DNA from: an uncultured Beijerinckiaceae bacterium
Lineage (GTDB): Bacteria; Pseudomonadota; Alphaproteobacteria; Rhizobiales; Beijerinckiaceae
DNA length: 7,589 bases
Direction: 5' to 3'
Assembly: GCA_937873345.1 (NCBI GenBank)
Contig: CALMRL010000413.1
Location: forward strand, 1-7,589
Position numbers and translations under genes: made by a program
The notes under the pieces: generated by a model
Told to the model about the DNA's origin: nothing
The model's database searches: none
The model's input: only the letters and a program-made list of their open reading frames with translations
Shown here: positions 1-6,185 of the stretch, piece by piece
Position numbering within the stretch: the first letter of the stretch is position 1
Layout of the letters: each line of letters starts with the position of its first letter

Positions 1-374
1 CGTCCTGGCTGCCGGCGGTGCAGGCGCGCATCGCCGCCGCGGCGAGCGAGCCGACGCCCTTCGCTGTCGGCGGCGAGAGCGGCAAGGCTGGCGAACCCGG
101 CGACCGCAGCGTGATGGCCAAGGCCGTGGCGGCGATGCCGGCGGCCGAACAGCAGGCGATGATCCACCGCATGGTCGACGGCCTCGCGACCCGCTTGAAG
201 TCGAAGGGTGACGACATCGACGGCTGGCTGAGGCTGGTGCGCGCCTACCGCGTGCTCGACGAGGGCGAGAACGCGGCAGGCGCGCTCACCGAGGCCCGCC
301 GCAACTTCAGCGGCGACACCGTGGCGACGAAGCGCCTCGACGATCTTGCCGCAGAACTCGGGATCAAGGGATGA
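1..374 (+). CDS. ccmI: Cytochrome c maturation protein CcmI (CycH), C-terminal part
   Basis: The reading frame is open from the left edge (first full codon at base 3) to a TGA at 372-374, giving 123 visible residues; the start lies outside the window. CcmI is a membrane-anchored chaperone whose periplasmic TPR domain binds the C-terminus of apocytochrome c and delivers it to the CcmF/CcmH heme ligation complex. The visible part contains the family's conserved C-terminal stretch, with MIHRMVDGLATRLKSKGDD followed by GWLRLVRAYRVL and an alanine-rich helix, which reads as one TPR-type helix pair. The upstream segment is Ala/Gly-rich and looks like a linker. The stop overlaps the ccmE start as ATGA (371-374), which implies translational coupling. 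The assignment rests on this motif plus the ccmE-ccmF-ccmH neighbours; TPR sequence alone would be ambiguous. Confidence 0.88.
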   Translation, partial: SWLPAVQARIAAAASEPTPFAVGGESGKAGEPGDRSVMAKAVAAMPAAEQQAMIHRMVDGLATRLKSKGDDIDGWLRLVRAYRVLDEGENAAGALTEARRNFSGDTVATKRLDDLAAELGIKG

Positions 375-874
375 CCCGCAAGAAGAAGCGCCTGACGATG
401 ATCGGCTTGGCGCTCGCCGTGTTCGGCGGCGCGGTCGGCGTGTCGCTCTACGCGCTGCGCGACACCATCGTGTTCTTCTACGGACCGAGCGAGTACGCCG
501 CCAAGGCGCCGCCGCCCGGCACAAGGCTGCGCATCGGCGGGCTGGTCGAGGCGGGCTCGTTCAAGCGCCAGGGCGATGGCCGCGTGCTGTTCGCCGTCAC
601 CGACACGGTGCACGACATCCGCGTCACCTACACCGGCCTTTTGCCGGACCTGTTCCGCGAGGGGCAAGGCGCGGTGGTGGAGGGCACGGTGGAGCCGGAC
701 GGGCTGTTCAGAGCCGACAGCGTGCTCGCCAAGCACGACGAGCGCTACATGCCGAAGGAGGTCGCGGACTCGCTCAAGAAGCAGGGCGTCTGGCGCGACG
801 GCGATGCTCCGCCGCCGGCCGCGCCGCCCGCGGCGCTGCCCGACGGCGAGAAGCACGCGAGTGCCGCGCCGTGA
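371..874 (+). CDS. ccmE: Periplasmic heme chaperone CcmE (CycJ)
   Basis: CcmE receives heme from the CcmABCD complex, holds it covalently on a histidine, and passes it to CcmF for ligation to apocytochrome c. The 167-residue product has a short basic cytoplasmic start (MTRKKKRLTM), one membrane anchor at about residues 8-28, and a periplasmic OB-fold domain from about 45 to 130. The heme-binding motif H122-D-E-R-Y126, within the run VLAKHDERYMPKE, is intact and is the usual HxxxY type rather than the CxxxY variant. The C-terminal tail (about 140-167) is a flexible Pro/Ala-rich stretch, as is common in alphaproteobacterial members. The start ATG shares four bases with the ccmI stop, and GGGA sits 7 bases upstream. 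Unlike the other ccm junctions, its 3' side is separated from ccmF by 249 bases filled with a repeat pair. Confidence 0.96.
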   Translation: MTRKKKRLTMIGLALAVFGGAVGVSLYALRDTIVFFYGPSEYAAKAPPPGTRLRIGGLVEAGSFKRQGDGRVLFAVTDTVHDIRVTYTGLLPDLFREGQGAVVEGTVEPDGLFRADSVLAKHDERYMPKEVADSLKKQGVWRDGDAPPPAAPPAALPDGEKHASAAP

Positions 875-881
875 GCGGGGT

Positions 882-964
882 GATGCTGATCGTTGGCGAT
901 CTCCTCCCTTGCGCAGCGCAGCGGAGCGGGGGAGGGGGACCACGTGGAACGTGGTGGAGGGGGC
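882..964 (+). repeat. Palindromic intergenic repeat, copy A (left arm of inverted pair)
   Basis: This 83-base unit lies between ccmE and ccmF and recurs in opposite orientation at 1030-1101. A hand alignment gives 59 identical positions out of 72 aligned; copy A is longer by one base and by a 10-base block at about 919-928. It contains its own hairpins: CCTCCC (903-908) pairs with GGGAGG (930-935), and ACCACGT (939-945) pairs with ACGTGGT (949-955) around a GGA loop. The layout of C-rich arm, G-rich arm and GGTGGAGGGGGC end resembles the short GC-rich palindromic repeats scattered between genes in many Rhizobiales genomes. That family membership is from memory. No coding function is apparent. 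Confidence 0.8.
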
Positions 965-1029
965 TCACCGCCTCGCGTCATACCGGTGATCCTGCGTGTT
1001 CCCGCCTAAGCTTCGATGTCGAAGCGCTC

Positions 1030-1101
1030 GCCCCCTCCACCGTGCTCCGCACGGTCCCCCTCCCCCGCTGCGCAGGGGAGGATAGGCCAGCGATCGGCAT
1101 C
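1030..1101 (-). repeat. Palindromic intergenic repeat, copy B (right arm, inverted)
   Basis: This 72-base unit is the inverse complement of copy A, with 65 bases (965-1029) between the two. Its internal hairpin is ACCGTGC (1039-1045) pairing with GCACGGT (1049-1055) around TCC. All six differences from the matching hairpin of copy A fall in three base pairs, and all three still pair. The spacer between copies has two further small palindromes: TCACCG (965-970) with CGGTGA (984-989), and GCTTCGA/TCGAAGC (1010-1025). Copy B ends only 22 bases before the ccmF start codon, so the structure may influence ccmF translation or mRNA processing (inference). I see no promoter that I can support in the 249-base gap. 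Confidence 0.8.
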
Positions 1102-1123
1102 CATCACGCATGCAGGCTCTCCC

Positions 1124-3091
1124 ATGATCGTTGAGACCGGCCATTTCGCCCTGGTGCTCGCCCTGGCGCTCGCCTGCGTCAACGCGGTGGTGCCGCTGAT
1201 CGGGCACGTCACCCGCGACGGCCGACTCCTCGCCGTGGCGCAGCCTGTGGCGGTCGCCGGCTTCGGTTTCACGCTCGCCGCCTTCGCCGCGCTGACCTAC
1301 GCCCACGTCACGTCCGACTTCAGCCTCGTCAACGTCATCGAGAACTCCGCCTCGACCAAGCCGCTGATCTACAAGATCACCGGCGTCTGGGGGAACCACG
1401 AGGGCTCGATGCTGCTCTGGGTGCTGATCCTCGCCGTCTTCGCCGCCGCGGTGGCCGTGGCCTCGCGCGGCATGCCCGCCGACCTCCGCGCGTTGGTGCT
1501 GTGCGTGCAGAGCTGGATCGCGGCGGCCTTCCTGCTCTTCATCCTGCTGACGTCGGACCCCTTCACCCGCATCCTGGCGCCGCCGATCGAGGGGCAGGAC
1601 CTCAACCCGCTGCTGCAGGATCCCGGGCTCGCGATCCACCCGCCGCTGCTCTACCTCGGCTATGTCGGCTTCTCCATGACCTTCTCCTTCGCCGCCGCGG
1701 CGCTGATCGCAGGGCGGGTCGACGCGGCGTGGGCGCGCTTCGTCCGTCCCTGGGTGCTGATCGCCTGGGTGTTCCTGACGCTCGGCATCGCGATGGGGTC
1801 GTATTGGGCGTACTACACGCTGGGCTGGGGCGGCTTCTGGTTCTGGGACCCGGTCGAGAACGCCTCGCTGATGCCCTGGCTCGCCGGCACCGCGCTCCTG
1901 CACTCCGCGGTGGTGATGGAGAAGCGCGAGGCGCTCAAGGTGTGGACGATCTTCCTCGCCATCCTTGCCTTCTCGCTGTCGCTCGTCGGCACCTTCCTGG
2001 TCCGCTCCGGCGTGCTCACATCCGTGCATGCCTTCGCCAACGATCCCCGCCGCGGCTTCTTCATCCTGGTCATCCTCGTCGCCTTCATCGGCGGCTCGCT
2101 GGCCTTGTTCGCCTGGCGCGGCGGTAGCTTACGCCAGGGCGGGCTGTTCGCCCCCGTGTCGCGCGAGGGCGCGCTCGTCGTGAACAACCTCCTGCTCACC
2201 GCCGCCTGCGCCACCGTGTTCACCGGCACGCTCTACCCGCTGGCGCTGGAAGCGATCACCGGGGCCAAGATCTCGGTCGGCGCGCCGTTCTTCAATTCAA
2301 CCTTCCTGCCGCTCGCCGTGCCGCTGTTCGTGCTGATGCCGATCGGCTCGACGCTGGCGTGGAAGCGAGGCGACCTGCTCGGCGCGGCGCAGCGCATGGT
2401 GGTGGCGCTGCTCGCCGGACTTGCCGCCTGCCTCGCCTTCGCGGCGATCGAAGGCGCGCCGGCGCAGAGCTACGCGCTGGCGGGGTTGGCCGTCTTCGTG
2501 ATCGTCGGCTCCTTGGCCGATCTCGCCCGACGGCTGGGCATGGACGGGCTGGCGGGCGCATGGGGCCGCGCCGTGCACCTACCGCGCTCCGCCTACGGCA
2601 CCGCGATCGCCCACGCCGGCGTCGGCATCACCCTGCTCGGCCTCGCCGCCACGGGTTGGGGCCATGAGAACATCCTGACGATGAAGGCGGGCGACGTCGC
2701 TCGCATCGGCCCGTTCACCGCGCAGGTCGAGGCCATCGCGCAGGAGAAGGGGCCGAACTACACCGCCGCCGTCGCCCGCACCGTGCTGCGCCGCGACGGG
2801 AGGGTGGTCGCTACCGTCGAGCCGCAGTCGCGCTTCTACCCCGTGCGCAAGATGGCGCGCGCGGAGGCCGGCATCGTCACGATAGGGCTTGGCCAGTTCT
2901 ACGAGTCGATCGCAGCTCCGATCGGCGATCACCTCGACGTCCGCCTGTTCTGGAAGCCGCTCGTCACGCTCATCTGGATCGGCGCCCTGGTGATGGGCTT
3001 GGGCGGTGCGCTGTCGCTGTCGGATCGCAGGCTGCGCTTCGGCATCGCCGCCCGCTCGCGCCGCCCTCCCGCCGCGGTGCCGGCGGAATGA
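1124..3091 (+). CDS. ccmF: Cytochrome c heme lyase subunit CcmF (CycK)
   Basis: CcmF is the integral membrane core of the cytochrome c synthetase. It takes heme from CcmE and, with CcmH and CcmI, forms the thioether bonds to apocytochrome c on the periplasmic side. The 655-residue product is a multi-pass membrane protein of normal family length. The tryptophan-rich WWD heme-handling motif is intact (WGGFWFWDPVENA, from residue 235). The histidines expected as heme ligands are all present: H172 (AIHPPLLYLG), H260 (LLHSAVV), H302 (LTSVHAFAND) and H497 (AIAHAGVGITLLG), matching by motif H173, H261, H303 and H491 of the E. coli protein. A long periplasmic segment lies near the C-terminus (about 510-610). 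I chose the ATG at 1124 because MIVETGHFALVLALALA is the typical family N-terminus. The frame stays open upstream to an ATG at 1016, but those 36 codons are repeat-derived. The stop overlaps the ccmH start (ATGA, 3088-3091). Confidence 0.97.
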   Translation: MIVETGHFALVLALALACVNAVVPLIGHVTRDGRLLAVAQPVAVAGFGFTLAAFAALTYAHVTSDFSLVNVIENSASTKPLIYKITGVWGNHEGSMLLWVLILAVFAAAVAVASRGMPADLRALVLCVQSWIAAAFLLFILLTSDPFTRILAPPIEGQDLNPLLQDPGLAIHPPLLYLGYVGFSMTFSFAAAALIAGRVDAAWARFVRPWVLIAWVFLTLGIAMGSYWAYYTLGWGGFWFWDPVENASLMPWLAGTALLHSAVVMEKREALKVWTIFLAILAFSLSLVGTFLVRSGVLTSVHAFANDPRRGFFILVILVAFIGGSLALFAWRGGSLRQGGLFAPVSREGALVVNNLLLTAACATVFTGTLYPLALEAITGAKISVGAPFFNSTFLPLAVPLFVLMPIGSTLAWKRGDLLGAAQRMVVALLAGLAACLAFAAIEGAPAQSYALAGLAVFVIVGSLADLARRLGMDGLAGAWGRAVHLPRSAYGTAIAHAGVGITLLGLAATGWGHENILTMKAGDVARIGPFTAQVEAIAQEKGPNYTAAVARTVLRRDGRVVATVEPQSRFYPVRKMARAEAGIVTIGLGQFYESIAAPIGDHLDVRLFWKPLVTLIWIGALVMGLGGALSLSDRRLRFGIAARSRRPPAAVPAE

Positions 3092-3600
3092 GGCGCGCCC
3101 TCGCGACGCTGGCGCTGCTCGCCGCTCTCGTTTCGCCGGGGTTCGATACGTCGGCGTTGGCCGTCGAGCCCTCCGAGATGCTCCGCGACCCTGGGCTCGA
3201 GGCGCGCGCCCGCTCAATCTCGGAAGGGCTGCGCTGCCTCGTTTGCCAGAACGAGTCGATCGACGACAGCCACGCCGAACTCGCCGCCGACATCCGGCAG
3301 CTGGTGCGCCGACGGCTCGTCGACGGCGACAGCGACACGCAAGTGCGCGACTACCTCGTCGCCCGCTACGGCCAGTTCATCCTGCTGAAGCCGCCCTTCG
3401 AGGCGCAGACGCTGCTGCTCTGGGGCACGCCGCTGATCGCCCTCGCGCTCGGGCTCGCCGGCATCGCCTTCGCCGCCCGCCGCGCCAGCACGCAACGTCG
3501 CCCCTCGGCGCCGCTCTCCCCAGCCGAGCGCCGCCGCCTCGACGAGTTGCTCGGGCAGGACGCGGGTGCGACGCCGGGCGGTGCGACGAAAGCGGGATGA
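3088..3600 (+). CDS. ccmH: Cytochrome c maturation thiol reductase CcmH (CycL)
   Basis: CcmH is the membrane-anchored, periplasm-facing thiol-disulfide protein that keeps the CXXCH cysteines of apocytochrome c reduced for heme attachment by CcmF. The 170-residue product has an N-terminal signal peptide with a plausible cleavage site after TSALA (residue 25). The signature LRCLVCQN (48-55) carries the active cysteines C50 and C53. The three-helix domain that follows includes the conserved stretch from DIRQLVRRRL to VARYGQFILLKPPF. One transmembrane helix spans about 109-130, and a cytoplasmic tail contains SPAERRRLDELL. This is the short CcmH form without a fused TPR region, consistent with a separate ccmI. 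It begins inside the ccmF stop (ATGA), so it is probably translationally coupled. A separate ccmG thioredoxin gene is not in the window. Confidence 0.96.
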   Translation: MRRALATLALLAALVSPGFDTSALAVEPSEMLRDPGLEARARSISEGLRCLVCQNESIDDSHAELAADIRQLVRRRLVDGDSDTQVRDYLVARYGQFILLKPPFEAQTLLLWGTPLIALALGLAGIAFAARRASTQRRPSAPLSPAERRRLDELLGQDAGATPGGATKAG

Positions 3601-3639
3601 CCGGCCCGTGACGACCTTACGAATGTTTCATGCCGGGGC

Positions 3640-3668
3640 CATGGAGGAGTAAGGCACAGCGCTCCATG
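3640..3668. promoter_or_regulatory. Small inverted repeat in the ccmH-degP gap
   Basis: CATGGAG (3640-3646) is repeated as CTCCATG (3662-3668) with a 15-base spacer. It lies in the 127-base gap between ccmH and degP, the obvious place for the degP promoter. It could be an operator or a weak stem-loop. There is no T-run, so it is not a convincing terminator. I found no clear sigma-70, RpoE/EcfG or RpoH promoter in this gap. A 7-base arm could occur by chance. Confidence 0.25.
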
Positions 3669-3716
3669 TTGCACCCCGACGGATGGCGCGCCACCGATCG
3701 CCGAATGGCCTTCCAC

Positions 3717-3721
3717 GGGAG
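3717..3721 (+). promoter_or_regulatory. Ribosome binding site of degP
   Basis: GGGAG lies 6 bases upstream of the ATG at 3728. It supports that start over the in-frame ATG at 3683, which would add 15 residues ahead of an otherwise standard signal peptide. Confidence 0.7.
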
Positions 3722-3727
3722 TTTTGC

Positions 3728-5293
3728 ATGAGACAGCACGCAACGAAGGCCGGCATGCGTGCCGTCCTGCTTGGCGCCGCCGGCGCGCTCGCGCTCACCG
3801 GCGCGATGGTTGGCGGCGGCGTGATGCCGCATGCCGCCTACGCCGAAGCGCCGACCGCTCTCCCGGCGCCCGCCGCCGACGGCCAGGCGGCGACCTCTAA
3901 TGACCGCGTCCTCACCGTCAATCCGACCTCCTTCGCTGACGTCGTTGAGCACGTGCGCAACGCTGTCGTCTCGGTGAAGGTGAAGATGTCGGAGTCGGCC
4001 GAGAACGAGGAGGGCGACGGCGATGCCGCTCCGCAGATGCCGCAGATGAAGCCCGGCGACCCGCTGGAGCGCTTCTTCAAGCAGTTCGGCGAGCGCGGCG
4101 GCAAGTTCCATCAGCAGAAGCCGAAGATGACGCAGGCGCAGGGGTCCGGCTTCTTCATCACGGCGGACGGCTATGTCGTCACCAACAACCACGTCGTCGA
4201 GCACGCCACCGAGGTGACGCTCGTCACGGATGACGGCACCACCCTGCCGGCGAAGGTGATCGGTACCGACAAGAAGACCGATCTCGCCCTGCTCAAGGTG
4301 ACCAAGTCCGGTGCCTACCCCTTCGTGCACTGGGCCGAGAAGGCGCCGCGCGTCGGCGATTGGGTGATCGCCGTCGGCAACCCCTTCGGCCTGGGGGGCA
4401 CGGTGACGGCCGGCATCGTCTCGGCCCGCGGCCGCGACATCGGCGCCGGCCCCTACGACGATTTCCTGCAGATCGACGCCCCGGTGAACCGCGGCAACTC
4501 GGGCGGCCCGACCTTCAACGCGCAGGGTCAGGTCGTCGGCGTCAACACCGCGATCTTCTCGCCCTCCGGCGGCTCGGTCGGCATCGGCTTCGCCATCCCC
4601 TCCGAGGTGGCGCAGACCGTGATCCACGACCTCGAGACCAAGGGCTCGGTCGCCCGCGGCTGGATCGGCGTGCAGATCCAGCCCGTCACCGACGAGATCG
4701 CCGACTCGCTCGGCCTGAAGTCGACGAAGGGCGCGCTGGTCGCCGAGGCGCAGCCCTCGGGTCCGGCTTCCTCGGCCGGCATCAAGTCGGGCGACGTGAT
4801 CCTCGGCGTCGATGGGCAGAAGGTCGACGGCCCGCGTGAGCTGGCGCGCAAGATCGCCGGCATGGGCCCGAACGCCTCCGCCACCCTGAGCTTCTGGCAT
4901 GAAGGCCAGGAGAAGACGGCGGACGTCAAGCTCGGCACGTTGCCGAACTCCGACAAGGTGGCCAAGGCGGAAATCGATGGCGACAAGGCCGATAACGGCA
5001 AGGCCACCGTGGCCGCGCTCGGCCTGCAGCTCGCCGCTGCCGCCTCGGTGCCCGGTGCCGGTAGCGAGGGCGTCGTGGTCGCCGACGTCGACCAGGACTC
5101 GCCGGCCGCGCAGAAGGGCCTGAAGGTCGGCGACGTGATCCTGGAAGCCGGCGGCGAGAAGGTCGGCAAGCCTTCCGAAATCACCTCCGTGATCGCCAAG
5201 GCGAAGAAGGACGGGCGCAAGGCCGTGCTGCTCCGCGTCAAGAGCGACCAGGGCATCCGCTTCGTCGCCCTGTCCACCTCCGCCGACGGCTGA
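3728..5293 (+). CDS. degP: DegP/HtrA-family periplasmic serine endoprotease (Do-like)
   Basis: This ATP-independent protease/chaperone degrades or refolds misfolded periplasmic and outer membrane proteins. The 521-residue precursor starts with a signal peptide (basic RQHATKAGMR, hydrophobic core, likely cleavage after AYA at residue 39). The trypsin-like domain (about 65-300) has the triad H155 (TNNHVV), D185 (KKTDLALLK) and S258 (RGNSGGP). An acidic and Met/Gln-rich loop (about 88-135, with NEEGDGD and PQMPQMKPGD) precedes the GSGFFI strand and fits the regulatory LA loop of DegP proteins. PDZ1 (about 305-402; GWIGVQIQPV, GIKSGDVILGVDG) and PDZ2 (about 425-515; LGLQLAAA, GLKVGDVILEAGG) follow. 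The start at 3728 is supported by the GGGAG site. Rhizobial genomes usually hold several DegP/DegQ paralogues, so the exact symbol is less certain than the family. Its position after the ccm genes and before a two-component system hints at a shared envelope role (inference). Confidence 0.95.
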   Translation: MRQHATKAGMRAVLLGAAGALALTGAMVGGGVMPHAAYAEAPTALPAPAADGQAATSNDRVLTVNPTSFADVVEHVRNAVVSVKVKMSESAENEEGDGDAAPQMPQMKPGDPLERFFKQFGERGGKFHQQKPKMTQAQGSGFFITADGYVVTNNHVVEHATEVTLVTDDGTTLPAKVIGTDKKTDLALLKVTKSGAYPFVHWAEKAPRVGDWVIAVGNPFGLGGTVTAGIVSARGRDIGAGPYDDFLQIDAPVNRGNSGGPTFNAQGQVVGVNTAIFSPSGGSVGIGFAIPSEVAQTVIHDLETKGSVARGWIGVQIQPVTDEIADSLGLKSTKGALVAEAQPSGPASSAGIKSGDVILGVDGQKVDGPRELARKIAGMGPNASATLSFWHEGQEKTADVKLGTLPNSDKVAKAEIDGDKADNGKATVAALGLQLAAAASVPGAGSEGVVVADVDQDSPAAQKGLKVGDVILEAGGEKVGKPSEITSVIAKAKKDGRKAVLLRVKSDQGIRFVALSTSADG

Positions 5294-5299
5294 CCGGCC

Positions 5300-5318
5300 G
5301 TCGCTGATCTGTCGCTGA
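5300..5318 (+). promoter_or_regulatory. Direct repeat GTCGCTGA, 11-base period; candidate regulator site
   Basis: GTCGCTGA occurs at 5300-5307 and again at 5311-5318, so the two copies start 11 bases apart. OmpR/PhoB-type winged-helix regulators bind as head-to-tail dimers to direct half-sites about 10-11 bases apart, and such a regulator is encoded just downstream. The repeat starts 6 bases after the degP stop and lies before the terminator-like hairpin. I see no copy in the gap upstream of degP. It is a candidate autoregulatory site only. Confidence 0.3.
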
Positions 5319-5323
5319 CACCT

Positions 5324-5360
5324 GCGGCGCCGGCTCCTGCGATCGGACCGGCGCCGCTTT
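5324..5360 (+). terminator. Terminator-like hairpin after degP
   Basis: GCGGCGCCGG (5324-5333) pairs perfectly with CCGGCGCCGC (5348-5357), forming a 10-base-pair GC stem with a 14-base loop, followed directly by TTT. It lies 30 bases after the degP stop, the expected place for a Rho-independent terminator that would separate degP from the regulator-kinase pair. The T-tract is short, so termination may be weak or partial. Confidence 0.6.
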
Positions 5361-5385
5361 CACGCCCGCGTTCCCGACCATCGAC

Positions 5386-5390
5386 GAGGG
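5386..5390 (+). promoter_or_regulatory. Possible ribosome binding site of the response regulator gene
   Basis: GAGGG lies 9 bases before an ATG at 5400 that is in frame with the regulator. It would support a start 16 codons upstream of the one expected from the family. The ATG at 5448 has no purine-rich site in front of it. The two lines of evidence conflict, so the true start is unsettled. Confidence 0.4.
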
Positions 5391-5447
5391 ATCGTCGTCA
5401 TGCTTCCCGCGTCCGCCACCGTCCCATCGCGTCCCGCCGTCTCATCC

Positions 5448-6158
5448 ATGCGCCTGCTCATCATCGAGGACGACGTCGAGGCCGCGCAGTACCTCGCCAA
5501 GGCGCTGCGCGAGTCCGGCCACCTCGCCGACGTCACCCATGACGGCCTGGCCGGCTACGAGATGGCCCAGGCCGGCGCGCAAGGTGGGGCGCATGGCGGC
5601 GCCTACGACGTGCTGATCGTCGATCGCATGCTGCCGAAGATGGACGGGCTATCGCTGATCGGCGGCCTGCGGGCGCAGGGCGCCGCCACGCCGGTGCTGA
5701 TCCTTTCCGCGCTCGGCCAGGTCGACGACCGCGTCAAGGGGCTGCGCGCCGGCGGCGACGACTACCTCGCCAAGCCCTATGCCTTCTCCGAGCTGCTCGC
5801 CCGCGTCGAGGTGCTGGCACGCCGTGGCCACGCCGGCGGCGGCGAGGCGACCTCCTACCGTGTCGGCGGTCTGGAACTCGATCGCCTTTCCCATCGCCTT
5901 ACCCGCGACGGCCGCGAGATCGCGCTGCAGCCGCGCGAGTTCCGCCTGCTCGAGTACCTGATGAAGCACCACGGCCAGGTCGTCACCCGCACCATGCTGC
6001 TGGAGAACGTCTGGGACTACCACTTCGACCCGCAGACCAACGTCATCGACGTCCACATCTCCCGACTGCGCTCGAAGATCGACAAGGGGTTCGACACCAC
6101 CCTGCTGCAGACCGTGCGCGGCGCCGGCTACACCATCCGCGACAGTGCGAGGGGATAG
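5448..6158 (+). CDS. OmpR-family two-component response regulator
   Basis: This is a phosphorylation-controlled transcription factor, 236 residues from the chosen start. The receiver domain (1-120) has the acidic pair D8-D9, the phosphorylated aspartate D59 (IVDRMLPKMDG), the switch residue S87 (LILSALG) and K109 with Y111 (KPYAF). The winged-helix DNA-binding domain (about 137-233) contains LQPREFRLLEYLMKH, the recognition region ENVWDYHFDPQTNVIDVHISRLRSKI, and the C-terminal hairpin VRGAGYTIR. I chose the ATG at 5448 because MRLLIIEDD is the standard family N-terminus and the 16 upstream codons have lower third-position GC; an ATG at 5400 with a GAGGG site is the alternative (252 residues). 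A Gly/Ala-rich stretch (about 43-52) lengthens the loop before the phospho-site strand. The partner kinase starts 27 bases downstream. Target genes are unknown; degP and autoregulation are guesses. Confidence 0.95.
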   Translation: MRLLIIEDDVEAAQYLAKALRESGHLADVTHDGLAGYEMAQAGAQGGAHGGAYDVLIVDRMLPKMDGLSLIGGLRAQGAATPVLILSALGQVDDRVKGLRAGGDDYLAKPYAFSELLARVEVLARRGHAGGGEATSYRVGGLELDRLSHRLTRDGREIALQPREFRLLEYLMKHHGQVVTRTMLLENVWDYHFDPQTNVIDVHISRLRSKIDKGFDTTLLQTVRGAGYTIRDSARG

Positions 6159-6185
6159 CGCCACGCGCGCGGTGAAGCGCGACGC

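Noticed and set aside
1016..1123. A 36-codon upstream extension of ccmF from the ATG at 1016
   Set aside because: The codons read through repeat copy B and give a Pro/Ser/Arg-rich sequence unlike CcmF; the start at 1124 gives the normal hydrophobic N-terminus.
965..2029. A 354-codon open frame on the minus strand over ccmF
   Set aside because: It is low-complexity E/G/R/H-rich sequence antisense to the conserved ccmF core, and it begins inside the WWD-adjacent coding region.
3623..3652. A possible 9-residue leader peptide (MFHAGAMEE) upstream of degP
   Set aside because: It has no ribosome binding site and no regulatory amino acid run, and an open frame this short is expected by chance.
3601..3727. 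A stress sigma factor promoter for degP
   Set aside because: I looked for RpoE/EcfG-like GGAAC and RpoH-like CTTGAA elements and saw no convincing pair with proper spacing; TTGCAC at 3669-3674 has no matching -10 element.
3617..4900. A 427-codon open frame on the minus strand across degP
   Set aside because: Same reasoning: it mirrors degP codons, has no recognisable motif, and the + strand has a complete catalytic triad and PDZ domains.
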